Source: Bacillota bacterium (GTDB lineage: Bacteria; Bacillota; Clostridia; Acetivibrionales; DTU013). From it: a DNA stretch of 27,916 bases. Where the stretch lies: positions 1-27,916 of the forward strand of contig JAEYON010000066.1 of assembly GCA_023411645.1 (NCBI GenBank). The letters run 5' to 3'. Positions 8,448 to 15,891 of this stretch are shown piece after piece; position 1 is the first letter of the stretch; each line of letters begins with the position of its first letter. The position numbers and the translations under genes were made by a program. The notes under the pieces are model-generated. The model did no database searches, was not told where the DNA came from, and was given only the letters and a program-made list of their open reading frames with translations.

Positions 8448-10427
8448 CTAATTATTTATTTTGGCTGGATTGAACGCCACTCCGCCTCCCTGAAAATACT
8501 TGCCAAACATTTCATAATACTGCAGACGAAGGCCCTGGATAAATACTACCAGGCCTTCCAATGTCAGTATCAGAACATTTCCCAATAACAGAATGATGAT
8601 TTTTAGAACAATGTTCTCCGTCATCTCCGACATGACAAGAAACGCCAGAAACAATCCCGCGTGATTCAATGCAAATGCTCCTACACGGATAAAAGAAATA
8701 GCATTGCTCAGTGTAGAGAGGACTGTCTCCACTGCTTCAAAGACACTTTCAGTCATGTATGATCCAACAGTCCCGTGGATCAATGGTCTGTTGTGCAGTA
8801 CAAGATTCGACAAAGGCGTCTTTGCCATCATCAGGATTAAACTCACCAGCATAGCCAGAAGCGGGAATGCCACCGACAGTCCGATAATCCCGGTCACCGC
8901 TACAACAGCGAGTATAAGGCCCACCAGAAATATATATCCTGCCAGTCCGTTCTTACCAAAAATACCCTCCTCAATGTTTCCTCTCCGAATGGCATTGGTG
9001 ATGCCAAACACGAAGGATACAGTCAGTGCCACGGCTCCAAAGACAACGCCTGCAATCAATATCATTGGTATATTCCTGGGATCCAGCAGCCTTCCGGTTA
9101 AACTTGGAAGCCAAGGCAGTTCCGACTGCTCCAGGCCGAAGAGGCTTCCGTATATAAAGCCAAATATAATGGAACTCCCTCCCAGCCTGGTCAGAAGACG
9201 GCCTATACCAGGTCTTTTTTTCAGTATAAGTATCCCTGCAAGGAGATACACAAATCCCTGCCCGATATCGCCAAACATAATGCCAAACATAAGACAAAAT
9301 GTAATGGCAACAAACGGGGTCGGATCAATTTCATTATAAGCCGGCAGCCCATAAAGCCTAATTACCTTTTCAAACGGTCGGAAAAAAAAATTGTTTTTAA
9401 TTTGTGTTGGTGGCGTCACCTGCCTTTCAAATTCATAGGGGTTTTTTAATTCTAGAATAAGCTTGGAGAGATACGGCGACAGCACTCTTTCAACTTCTTT
9501 CTTGTCGCCCTTTCTGATCCATGCATTTAGTACAAATGTGTTCTGACCATACACAACATCGCGCTCCAGTCTCAATACTCTCTCCTCAAGCTTGATTGTC
9601 GTGTAGATCTTGTTCAATAGAGTCCTTGTATCTTCCTTGTTTTCGTTAAGGACCTTTGACAGTTCGTCCATCTCACTCTGGAGTATCCGAATCCTCTCAT
9701 CTGTCTGGCGGATCATTTGCGATACATTCCCGCTTATGCCCTCCGGTATCTCCAGCTTTACCCAGTTAAGCGACTTTAGCAGTTTTGATGTCTCTTCTCT
9801 GAATTGTTTCGGGAAGATAATGATATCAATATCTTCGACCGAATCCTTGATTGTGCCGATATTGAGCGCAACAGCGCTGATATTTTCGTAATTTCTCCTC
9901 AGCCGCATCCTGTTTTCCTTTGACAGAGAACCGATCTCATAATCAAAATAGTTCAATCCGGCAATATCTTTAAAATCAACATCCCTATAAGTGATACAGC
10001 TGATCATTTCTCTAAACTGGTTGAATTTGCTGATTGCACCCTTCTTTCTGTTGATCTCTGCGATTTTTGCATCCATGCGCTCCATCAGCTTTTCCAGGTC
10101 GGTCCGGGCATCTTTTATACTATAATGAGTGTCCACCAGACTCCCCTTGTCAAGGACCGGCTGAACGGATAACCCCGTACACAGGTGTTCCAGTACCTGT
10201 TCCATGCTGCCGCACTGCGCCTCGATCTCGTCAAAGTCTTCCTGGGTATACGTGGATGGGTCCGTCATCAAGGATTCATATTCATGAATAATAAAACTGC
10301 TATCGTATGCTTCGGTCCCCTCAAAGTCAAAGTGCAGTTTTTCACTAAGCACCAGCTTCTCCAACACCTCATGCATATCATCGAGCGATCCAACTATTCT
10401 AATGAATTCCATCTTTTGAATAGCCAT
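8448..10427 (-). CDS. ntpI: V/A-type ATPase subunit I (a-type membrane stator)
   Basis: Large stator subunit that forms the ion path against the K ring. The N-terminal half (about 1-340) is cytoplasmic, with coiled coils. The C-terminal half contains about seven or eight membrane helices. The essential arginine lies in SFIRVGAFALNHAGL (about residue 581), and a second conserved motif is GLRLQYYEMFGKYF near the end. The 659-aa length is normal. The start is ATG 10427 with AGAGGTGA upstream. It follows the C-subunit gene by about 20 bp and precedes K by about 17 bp. Confidence 0.96.
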   Translation of the reverse strand: MAIQKMEFIRIVGSLDDMHEVLEKLVLSEKLHFDFEGTEAYDSSFIIHEYESLMTDPSTYTQEDFDEIEAQCGSMEQVLEHLCTGLSVQPVLDKGSLVDTHYSIKDARTDLEKLMERMDAKIAEINRKKGAISKFNQFREMISCITYRDVDFKDIAGLNYFDYEIGSLSKENRMRLRRNYENISAVALNIGTIKDSVEDIDIIIFPKQFREETSKLLKSLNWVKLEIPEGISGNVSQMIRQTDERIRILQSEMDELSKVLNENKEDTRTLLNKIYTTIKLEERVLRLERDVVYGQNTFVLNAWIRKGDKKEVERVLSPYLSKLILELKNPYEFERQVTPPTQIKNNFFFRPFEKVIRLYGLPAYNEIDPTPFVAITFCLMFGIMFGDIGQGFVYLLAGILILKKRPGIGRLLTRLGGSSIIFGFIYGSLFGLEQSELPWLPSLTGRLLDPRNIPMILIAGVVFGAVALTVSFVFGITNAIRRGNIEEGIFGKNGLAGYIFLVGLILAVVAVTGIIGLSVAFPLLAMLVSLILMMAKTPLSNLVLHNRPLIHGTVGSYMTESVFEAVETVLSTLSNAISFIRVGAFALNHAGLFLAFLVMSEMTENIVLKIIILLLGNVLILTLEGLVVFIQGLRLQYYEMFGKYFQGGGVAFNPAKINN

Positions 10428-10449
10428 TTTGCTTACTTCACCTCTTTTT

Positions 10450-11484
10450 TTACACCAAATGGATAAGGTACTTTCTCAGCTGCTCTCCTGGCATCCTATA
10501 CCTGATCCCTTCTGTAATCGCAATAAATTCTCTGATGGTGCTTCCTAATATATAAACATAGGACAAGATAGTTCCTATGGAGCCTTCATATTTTCTGCTT
10601 TTTACAAACTTAAGTATGGCTTGATCAATATTTTTATCAATCTCGCTCCCTTGATCTGAAGTAAATATATCTGTCCCAAGATACTGCTTTGATAATTGCT
10701 TTATTTCGTCTGTGTCTTTGGTATAACAAAGCTTCCTCAGCCTGTCGAAGCCTAACTTTCTTCCGCCCTGTATACTATAGATCAACATTTGCTCGGGAGA
10801 AATATTATAGTGTCTTTTCGCCCTGTAAATCCATTGACTGTTAAGGAAATCAATCTTCATTCCAATCAGCTCCAGAGCAGTTTCTTTATCAGCCGCACTC
10901 AGCTTTTCAGCTCTCTTTAATAAAGTTTTGTAATATAACAGTTGAAGTTTCATTTCTATATGAAATTCCCGCTTAAGCGCGTCGCTCCCGGTTAATGTCT
11001 TGAGTGCAAAGTAATAGCGCGTATTTTTCAAATTCTCGATAAACTGAGGAACCGATTTGGAGGAGGCTAGCTTATCATACGGCAAATCCGAGTAGCTTTC
11101 AGAATGAATAAAATGAGCGACAATTTCCTCAACGTCTTCTCCGCGGGCGATTTTCCTTAATATCAGAACAATATCATAGATTTCATATTCCATCAGTAAC
11201 GTCTGGAGAAAATCCTTATATGGTCCTGAGAAATAATGCAGGATATTTTCAATGATCGCAACCTTGTAGCTGTTGAACAACGTTTCAAGGTCATCTCTGT
11301 GAAGATCGTGAATTCTGGAATGATCAACAAACTCCTGAAAACCATATTGGGTAAAGAGCAATTCAGTGACCTGTTCTACCGTATTGCACGCCATCATTTT
11401 CTCTTTGTTCTTCTTGTTCAGGAGTCTTCCCCTTTGCGTCACTATTTTAGTATTAACCGCATCATATGCCATGTAGGGATTCAC
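10450..11484 (-). CDS. ntpC: V/A-type ATPase subunit C (d-type rotor connector)
   Basis: Subunit C (called d in eukaryotes, AC39 family) is the funnel that couples the D/F shaft to the membrane ring. The protein is 344 aa, mostly helical, with the typical opening YMAYDAVNTKIVTQRGRLL and the three-fold repeated helical layout. The start is probably GTG 11484: AAGGAGG lies eight bases upstream, inside the end of the preceding gene, while the next ATG (11472) is too far from it. The stop of the upstream H-like gene is only three bases ahead of this start, so the two are probably coupled. Confidence 0.92.
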   Translation of the reverse strand: MNPYMAYDAVNTKIVTQRGRLLNKKNKEKMMACNTVEQVTELLFTQYGFQEFVDHSRIHDLHRDDLETLFNSYKVAIIENILHYFSGPYKDFLQTLLMEYEIYDIVLILRKIARGEDVEEIVAHFIHSESYSDLPYDKLASSKSVPQFIENLKNTRYYFALKTLTGSDALKREFHIEMKLQLLYYKTLLKRAEKLSAADKETALELIGMKIDFLNSQWIYRAKRHYNISPEQMLIYSIQGGRKLGFDRLRKLCYTKDTDEIKQLSKQYLGTDIFTSDQGSEIDKNIDQAILKFVKSRKYEGSIGTILSYVYILGSTIREFIAITEGIRYRMPGEQLRKYLIHLV

Positions 11485-11487
11485 GCT

Positions 11488-11805
11488 TCACCCCTCCTTC
11501 GAAAAAATCCTGTCAAAGATTTTCTCGATTACATCCGTCTCAACATACTGATATCTCTTGCTCATTAGTTCAGACTTCGTCTCCATTTCCTGCTCCATTC
11601 TGTGATATTCAATCCTGGCTTTTTTCATGATCTCATTGTAGATACTGTTTGCTTTATCATTTGCCTCTTTCAGCTTTTGAACGCGATATCGCTTGATTTC
11701 ATTATCATATATATTTTTCTGATGGCCTATTATAGTTTTGTTCTTTTGCTCATTTTTGTATGCCACGGTATCAATTTGCGTAATTTGATCAATGACATTT
11801 TTCAT
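11488..11805 (-). CDS. ntpF: V/A-type ATPase peripheral stalk subunit H/G-like (NtpF position)
   Basis: Short, highly charged 105-aa protein predicted to be one long helix (RVQKLKEANDKANSIYNEIM, EYHRMEQEMETKSELM). It is the first gene of the operon, the position held by ntpF/atpH in related operons. Its partner would be subunit E, forming the peripheral stalk. Sequence alone is weak for such coiled coils; the assignment rests on size, helix pattern and position. The start is ATG 11805 behind GGAGGAGA. Confidence 0.82.
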   Translation of the reverse strand: MKNVIDQITQIDTVAYKNEQKNKTIIGHQKNIYDNEIKRYRVQKLKEANDKANSIYNEIMKKARIEYHRMEQEMETKSELMSKRYQYVETDVIEKIFDRIFSKEG

Positions 11806-11857
11806 AGTAATTCTCTCCTCCCACTGCAGCCGCTATCAAATAATCCTTTATTAATGT

Positions 11858-11881
11858 AAAAAACTTCCACGTAATGGAAGT
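11858..11881 (-). terminator. Hairpin plus T-run in the ATPase leader (attenuator or divIC terminator)
   Basis: On the minus strand ACTTCCA, loop TTACG, TGGAAGT, then a run of T. The stem is a perfect 7 bp and can be extended by G-U pairs. It lies downstream of the ATPase promoter at 11926-11954 and upstream of the first ATPase gene, so it would be transcribed as part of the leader, starting about 40 nt from the predicted start point. It may end read-through from divIC, attenuate the ATPase operon, or both. Confidence 0.7.
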
Positions 11882-11925
11882 CCTCATCGACTATTCACCA
11901 ATGTTTGTTTTATCGAATTGTTCAT

Positions 11926-11954
11926 ATAATAATACGAAAATATCCAATAGTCAA
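11926..11954 (-). promoter_or_regulatory. Sigma-A promoter of the V/A-ATPase operon
   Basis: TTGACT (11949-11954), exactly 17 bp, TATTAT (11926-11931). It lies about 55 bp after the divIC stop and about 120 bp before the first ATPase gene. Together with the downstream hairpin it makes the ATPase genes a separate unit from yabP-yabQ-divIC. Confidence 0.72.
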
Positions 11955-11995
11955 TATTTTTTTATAAGTCCTGTTTATATGTTTTTATTATGCTT

Positions 11996-12023
11996 TTGCC
12001 GATATCGACTACTTGCCGATATC
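11996..12023. repeat. 11-bp direct repeat across the divIC stop codon
   Basis: TTGCCGATATC occurs at 11996-12006 and again at 12013-12023, 17 bp apart. The second copy encodes the last residues of DivIC; the first lies just after its stop. It looks like a small slippage duplication. Confidence 0.6.
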
Positions 12024-12287
12024 AACATACACTCTTTCGTCCTTTTTAACCATCCCCAGCTTTTCTCTGGCTACCTTTTCCATATATTCGTCACTTTGAA
12101 TCATCTCTTTTTCCATGTTCAGCTCTTCATTGGTCTTTTTTTCCTCGACAATTTTGCTCTCGACCTTGCTCAGCTCAATATTTTTGGCATACAACAGCCT
12201 CTGCTGATTCATGAAAATATAAGACAGATAAATAAAAATTGCCAGCAATATGAAAATACCAAATGAATTTTTTCTTCTTTTGTTCAT
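12009..12287 (-). CDS. divIC: Cell division protein, FtsL/DivIC family
   Basis: Bitopic septum protein of 92 aa. It has a short basic cytoplasmic N-terminus (MNKRRKN), one membrane helix (about residues 9-26), then an extracytoplasmic coiled coil and the family ending EYMEKVAREKLGMVKKDERV. DivIC works with FtsL and DivIB/FtsQ at the division site. The position after yabP and yabQ is the conserved one. The start is ATG 12287, with AGAGGG about nine bases upstream. In other Firmicutes yabR comes next; here the ATPase operon follows. Confidence 0.92.
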   Translation of the reverse strand: MNKRRKNSFGIFILLAIFIYLSYIFMNQQRLLYAKNIELSKVESKIVEEKKTNEELNMEKEMIQSDEYMEKVAREKLGMVKKDERVYVDIGK

Positions 12288-12353
12288 AGACTACAGCCCT
12301 CTCTATATATCTATTCGATACATTTCAGAAAAACCCTCCTTTTACCGGAAACA

Positions 12354-12710
12354 TTACTTTTTTTTCAGCAGCTGAATAATACCTTTGAAGGGCCAGGAAA
12401 CAATCCTGATAATAAAAAGAGATGACGCCATGACGATTCTGCTCAATAAAAGAGCATACAGAACCACACCGATACATGCGCCAATGAACAAATAGGCTCT
12501 GAGCTCACCGTCATTGCTATAAAATATGGTCAGAAACATGATGACAGAAACAATCAGCCAAAACAGCAGATCCTGCACATAGGTCACAAAGCTTCCTGTT
12601 CTGACAGCCTTCCTAAATATCCGGAAAAGATCATAAACAAGTGCTGCAACGGCACCACCAGCAACTGTATACAAGAATATAATGACCTGAGAACAGACAG
12701 GGGTAATCAT
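12354..12710 (-). CDS. yabQ: Spore cortex biosynthesis protein YabQ
   Basis: Membrane protein of 118 aa with about three or four hydrophobic segments. It has the family pattern near the start (GGAVAALVYDLFRIFRK) and a basic end (PFKGIIQLLKKK). In Bacillus subtilis YabQ is made in the mother cell under SigE and is needed for spore cortex; that role is carried over from the family. Its ATG overlaps the yabP stop in an ATGA (12707-12710), so the two are translationally coupled. Confidence 0.9.
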   Translation of the reverse strand: MITPVCSQVIIFLYTVAGGAVAALVYDLFRIFRKAVRTGSFVTYVQDLLFWLIVSVIMFLTIFYSNDGELRAYLFIGACIGVVLYALLLSRIVMASSLFIIRIVSWPFKGIIQLLKKK

Positions 12711-12997
12711 TTGAACATCCTGGCAAAAAAGCCGCCTCTGTTCCTTGACCCATCTTTGTCGCTGTATTCGCAGCTGACAATTTCCCCTTCTATTCCAAGC
12801 TCTGAATTGTCGATATTTAATTTATTAATATGGAGGTCAATCCCTTTTATGATCAACAAGCCCAGTTCCGTATCTGCGATTACACACTCGTCATTAAAAC
12901 TTTCTACGTCAATTACCCCCGAAATACTTAATTTTTCTCTGTTTTCAAGTATCAAATTCTGAGCCTTGGGCTTTGATATCTTCTTTTCCTCAATCAC
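12707..12997 (-). CDS. yabP: Sporulation protein YabP
   Basis: Small soluble protein of about 96 aa in the YabP/YqfC family, required with YabQ in the mother cell during sporulation of Bacillus. Visible family features are LSISGVIDVESFNDE near the start, ELGLLIIKGIDLHI in the middle, and the ending GGFFARMFK. I place the start at GTG 12997, with GGGGGGAT about six to eight bases upstream. The open frame extends to 13057, but that region has no homology to the usual YabP start and overlaps the likely promoter. Confidence 0.9.
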   Translation of the reverse strand: MIEEKKISKPKAQNLILENREKLSISGVIDVESFNDECVIADTELGLLIIKGIDLHINKLNIDNSELGIEGEIVSCEYSDKDGSRNRGGFFARMFK

Positions 12998-13034
12998 GCA
13001 ATATCCCCCCAATACAGGTTTTCTACTTGATTTA

Positions 13035-13065
13035 TATGTATGTACAACGAGGAACATGCATATAA
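13035..13065 (-). promoter_or_regulatory. Candidate SigE-type promoter of yabP-yabQ
   Basis: CATACATA (13035-13042) resembles the SigE -10 box CATACAnT. TTATATG (13059-13065) resembles its -35 box, with a 16-bp spacer that is slightly long. The position just upstream of yabP and after a terminator fits the known SigE control of this gene pair in Bacillus. Sequence support is modest. Confidence 0.35.
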
Positions 13066-13086
13066 TCGCACAGGACTGTAATATAT

Positions 13087-13135
13087 AAAAAATCCCGGGT
13101 CCGGTATTTTCATTAAGACCGTTCCCCGGGGATTT
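13087..13135 (-). terminator. Strong terminator after rqcP
   Basis: AAATCCCGGG (13090-13099) pairs with CCCGGGGATTT (13125-13135) with one bulged G, and CGGT/ACCG forms an inner stem. On the minus strand the hairpin ends in a run of T. It closes the mazG-hup-rqcP unit before yabP. Confidence 0.85.
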
Positions 13136-13137
13136 TT

Positions 13138-13377
13138 CTACCTGATCACATACATTTCTTTAGCATCTTCTTTTCTGACATGCTCTGCTACGGAGGTCAC
13201 CTCTATCGCTGTTATGCTGCTTCCAAATCTTATTTCAACGACATCTCCCGGTTTGACCTCTGTGCCAGGCTTTGCGGTTTTTCCGTTAATGGTCACATGA
13301 CCGGTCTCACAGGCTTCGTTGGCTAATGTTCTTCTTTTTATCAGCCTGGATACCTTAAGATATTTATCAATCCTCAT
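13138..13377 (-). CDS. rqcP: S4-domain ribosome quality control protein RqcP (YabO)
   Basis: RNA-binding protein of 79 aa made of a single S4 domain (MRIDKYLKVSRLIKRRTLAN, then GHVTINGKTAKPGTEVKPGD). In Bacillus RqcP binds stalled 50S-peptidyl-tRNA complexes and helps RqcH add alanine tails; this role is taken from the family. The ATG at 13377 gives the usual MR(I/L)DK start and has AGGGGA eight bases upstream. The ATG at 13386 abuts the site. It is in its normal place between mazG and yabP, with hup inserted ahead of it. Confidence 0.92.
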   Translation of the reverse strand: MRIDKYLKVSRLIKRRTLANEACETGHVTINGKTAKPGTEVKPGDVVEIRFGSSITAIEVTSVAEHVRKEDAKEMYVIR

Positions 13378-13400
13378 AAAACACATCCCCTGCCTCTATA

Positions 13401-13676
13401 TTACTCGTTCACCATGTCCTTCAGCGCCTTCCCGACTTTGAAGACCGGGGCTTTTGAAGCTTCGATCGTAATTTCCTCTTTCGTCTGGGGATTTCTGCCC
13501 TTCCTGGCGGCTCTCTCCCGCACTTCAAAGGAACCAAAGCCGACCAGTTGAACCTTGTCTCCACTTACAAGAGCCTCTTCAACGCTCTCGATAAACGCGT
13601 TAAGAGCTTTTTCCGCATCAACCTTTGTTATGTCGCCCTTTTCCGACATGCTTCTGATTAATTCAGCCTTGTTCAT
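13401..13676 (-). CDS. hup: HU family DNA-binding protein
   Basis: Histone-like protein of 91 aa that bends and compacts DNA as a dimer. It starts MNKAELIRSMSEKGDITKVD and has the HU arm motif VGFGSFEVRERAARKGRNP, ending in a short helix. ATG 13676 has AAGGAGG about nine bases upstream. The longer open frame (to 13697) only adds the translated ribosome binding site. The gene lies between mazG and rqcP with small gaps and probably shares their transcript, though HU may also have a promoter inside mazG. Confidence 0.96.
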   Translation of the reverse strand: MNKAELIRSMSEKGDITKVDAEKALNAFIESVEEALVSGDKVQLVGFGSFEVRERAARKGRNPQTKEEITIEASKAPVFKVGKALKDMVNE

Positions 13677-13714
13677 TACCTTTCCTCCTTCTCCCATGTA
13701 AAACGCTTGCAGCG

Positions 13715-14512
13715 TTATTTTTTGTGGAGCTGCACCTTCGCCTCATTCCAGAGCTCGTCCATTTCAGCAAGGCTCATTTCCTCCAGCTTCTTGCCTGCCT
13801 TTTGGCTCTGCTGCTCAATATACTCAAACCTTCTGATAAACTTGTTAATCGTTCCGGTCAGAGCCAGCTCAGGCTGAACCTTAAGGAATCTGGACAGGTT
13901 TACTAGTGCAAATATTGCATCTCCCAATTCATCTGTTATTCTTTCCACATTTTTACTCTGGTATACATCCCGCAGCTCCTCTATTTCCTCCTCAACCTTG
14001 CGGAACACATCCTCAGTGTTATCCCAGTCAAACCCGACCAATGCTGCTTTCTGTTGCACCTTGTAGCTTCGCATTAATGCGGGCAGATTGGCAGGTATAT
14101 CTTTGAGCACACTGGTCTGGCTTTTCAGCTTTTTCTCCTTTTTCTTTATAGCTTCCCAGTTTTCAACCACCTGCTCAGGCGTATCCGCAGTAGCCCCTCC
14201 GAATATATGCGTATGCCTGGAAATCAGCTTTCGGCAGATCTCTGTAGTGACATCGCCGATATCAAAATCACCGTTTTCATCGGCAATCCGGGCATGAAAA
14301 ACGATCTGCAGCAGCAGATCGCCAAGCTCGTTGCAAAATTTCCCCATGTTTCCTTCATCCAGCGCCTCGAGCACCTCATAAGTTTCTTCAATCATGTAGA
14401 TTCTGAGGCTCTCATGGGTCTGCTCCCTGTCCCAGGGGCACCCGTTTTCAGCGCGAAGTCGGGCCATGATCTCCAATAGGTCGTTAAAATCATATTTGTC
14501 TTTCTGCATCAT
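13715..14512 (-). CDS. mazG: Nucleoside triphosphate pyrophosphohydrolase MazG
   Basis: Cleaves (d)NTPs to NMP and pyrophosphate, a house-cleaning role. The 265-aa length matches the two-domain MazG form. The first domain has CPWDREQTHESL and the metal-binding EETYEVLEAL...ELGDLL. The second has EEEIEELRDVY...DELGDAIFALVNLSR. The start is ATG 14512, or ATG 14509, which follows directly; AGGAG lies five or eight bases upstream. The open frame goes further upstream into larA-like DNA, but this is not conserved. A promoter at 14545-14574 lies inside the end of the upstream gene. Confidence 0.94.
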   Translation of the reverse strand: MMQKDKYDFNDLLEIMARLRAENGCPWDREQTHESLRIYMIEETYEVLEALDEGNMGKFCNELGDLLLQIVFHARIADENGDFDIGDVTTEICRKLISRHTHIFGGATADTPEQVVENWEAIKKKEKKLKSQTSVLKDIPANLPALMRSYKVQQKAALVGFDWDNTEDVFRKVEEEIEELRDVYQSKNVERITDELGDAIFALVNLSRFLKVQPELALTGTINKFIRRFEYIEQQSQKAGKKLEEMSLAEMDELWNEAKVQLHKK

Positions 14513-14529
14513 TGCATCTCCTATATACG

Positions 14530-14567
14530 ATTTGAACTGTACATATTGTACCCTATTTTGTTCAAAT
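14530..14567. repeat. 8-bp inverted repeat around the mazG -10 box
   Basis: ATTTGAAC (14530-14537) and GTTCAAAT (14560-14567) are perfect inverted copies, 22 bp apart. They flank the -10 box of the candidate mazG promoter. It could be an operator for a dimeric repressor or a stem in the larA-like gene's 3' end. Confidence 0.55.
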
Positions 14568-14574
14568 CCTGCAA
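14545..14574 (-). promoter_or_regulatory. Candidate sigma-A promoter of mazG-hup-rqcP
   Basis: TTGCAG (14569-14574), 18 bp, TACAAT (14545-14550). The -35 box lies inside the last codons of the upstream larA-like gene. No terminator was found between the two genes, so read-through from the sugar-acid operon is also possible. Confidence 0.55.
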
Positions 14575-15821
14575 GACCACAATCCCACTGCCGGATTGCT
14601 AATGTAAAAGATCTCCTCGCCATCGTTGAGCGTGTTGAATCCATCCTTCAAGCTCTTCGGGTCATAACGGGCAAACATCTCATCCGGCGACGCATAGCCG
14701 AAATTAACGCCCTCGGTTTCCTCCCTGGAAAGTTTACCCGGCGCATAGGTAATGGAAAATCTGCCGTCAGAGGAACCATGGATCAGATGGGCGGCGGCTG
14801 AAAGATTATTTTTCAGATCCTCATTCTGTTCACATAATTCGAGCACCTTTTTCCTCCCAACATACCCGTATTTTCTAATCAGCCGGTCATTTGTCTCATC
14901 CTCACCGAACTTACTGATGCCGGGTGCAAGAACGATCAGCTCCCCCCTGTCCGCAATAGCCATCCGGGTTCGGTAGACTGCCTTATTCCCAATCCAGGTA
15001 CTCTTGAATTCCTTCTCATCCAGGTACACGACAACCTTTTTCAGAGGTTTATCCATATAAATGATATTCTTCTGCTGACTTAACGCAACAGCTTCCTCAA
15101 ACAACCTCCGGTTATTTCCCACAAACAATCCATGAATATTGACATTTCCATCGCACTGTGTCGTTACCGTCAGCACATACATCAGCGGAATATCCTTCAA
15201 AAAGTGCTCCTGCGCGTAATCAAATACTTTTCGCACCGGCGAATGATCTCTCCCCATGATCCTCTCTAGGCCATAAAAGGCGCCGAGCATATGAGATTGG
15301 TTGATCATACTGCTTCCACCGCAGCCCACAAATATGTTCTTACTATAATTTGCCATTCCAACCACTTCATGCGGCACTACCTGACCAATAGAAATTATGA
15401 GGTCATAGGATGTGTCCAGGATTCGCCTGTTCACTTCCACATCTATCGGGTCGCTTACCAGCCCTTCCGACACCTCATTCACATAGTCGCCCGGCACCTG
15501 ACCCAGCTTTACCACGTCATTCCTCCAATTGTGTACAATAACGGCTTCATGAGGAACTGCCCCAAGGAAAAATTCCCTGATCTCAGCTGGCGTCATGGGC
15601 TCGTGCGTTCCAAGGGCAGGCATAACATCCACCTGACAGAAATCCTTCAATATCTCATAATAGAATGCAGTGATTTTGCCGCCTCCCGAATGCATCCGGG
15701 TAATATCCGGCGGAATCAGCAATACCTTTCGCTGTGCGGATATGCTTTGTGCAAGTGCATTGCGTAAATCACAGTCTGAGATTCCGTTCTCTCCGGCTGC
15801 TCGCAGAACAACCTCTTTCAT
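14562..15821 (-). CDS. LarA-family nickel-dependent racemase/epimerase, probable gluconate 2-epimerase
   Basis: Member of the lactate racemase family, 419 aa, which uses a nickel-pincer nucleotide to move a hydride at the C2 of a 2-hydroxy acid. Visible active-site residues are D39 and R42 (PDITR), H73 (GTHEPMT), H151 (VPHEVVG), K161 (NYSKNIF) and H177. The H151-K161 and K161-H177 spacings (10 and 16) equal those of H174, K184 and H200 in Lactobacillus plantarum LarA, so cofactor binding should be intact. Third gene after gluconokinase and 6-phosphogluconate dehydrogenase, 70 bp from the latter, with AAGGAGG before its ATG. This context argues against lactate and for a C6 sugar acid: gluconate and mannonate are C2 epimers, and gluconate epimerases are known in this family. 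The cofactor genes larB, larC and larE are not in the window. Confidence 0.85.
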   Translation of the reverse strand: MKEVVLRAAGENGISDCDLRNALAQSISAQRKVLLIPPDITRMHSGGGKITAFYYEILKDFCQVDVMPALGTHEPMTPAEIREFFLGAVPHEAVIVHNWRNDVVKLGQVPGDYVNEVSEGLVSDPIDVEVNRRILDTSYDLIISIGQVVPHEVVGMANYSKNIFVGCGGSSMINQSHMLGAFYGLERIMGRDHSPVRKVFDYAQEHFLKDIPLMYVLTVTTQCDGNVNIHGLFVGNNRRLFEEAVALSQQKNIIYMDKPLKKVVVYLDEKEFKSTWIGNKAVYRTRMAIADRGELIVLAPGISKFGEDETNDRLIRKYGYVGRKKVLELCEQNEDLKNNLSAAAHLIHGSSDGRFSITYAPGKLSREETEGVNFGYASPDEMFARYDPKSLKDGFNTLNDGEEIFYISNPAVGLWSCRI

Positions 15822-15891
15822 ATTTGCCTCCTTATTTGTAAAGAACCCTAATACAGATTAACCTCAAATTACAGCTTCTTCAGGCAAGTCC

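Noticed and set aside
8704..9339. 211-aa plus-strand frame within the ATPase I gene
   Set aside because: Antisense shadow of a strongly conserved membrane protein gene; its composition mirrors the complement of that gene.
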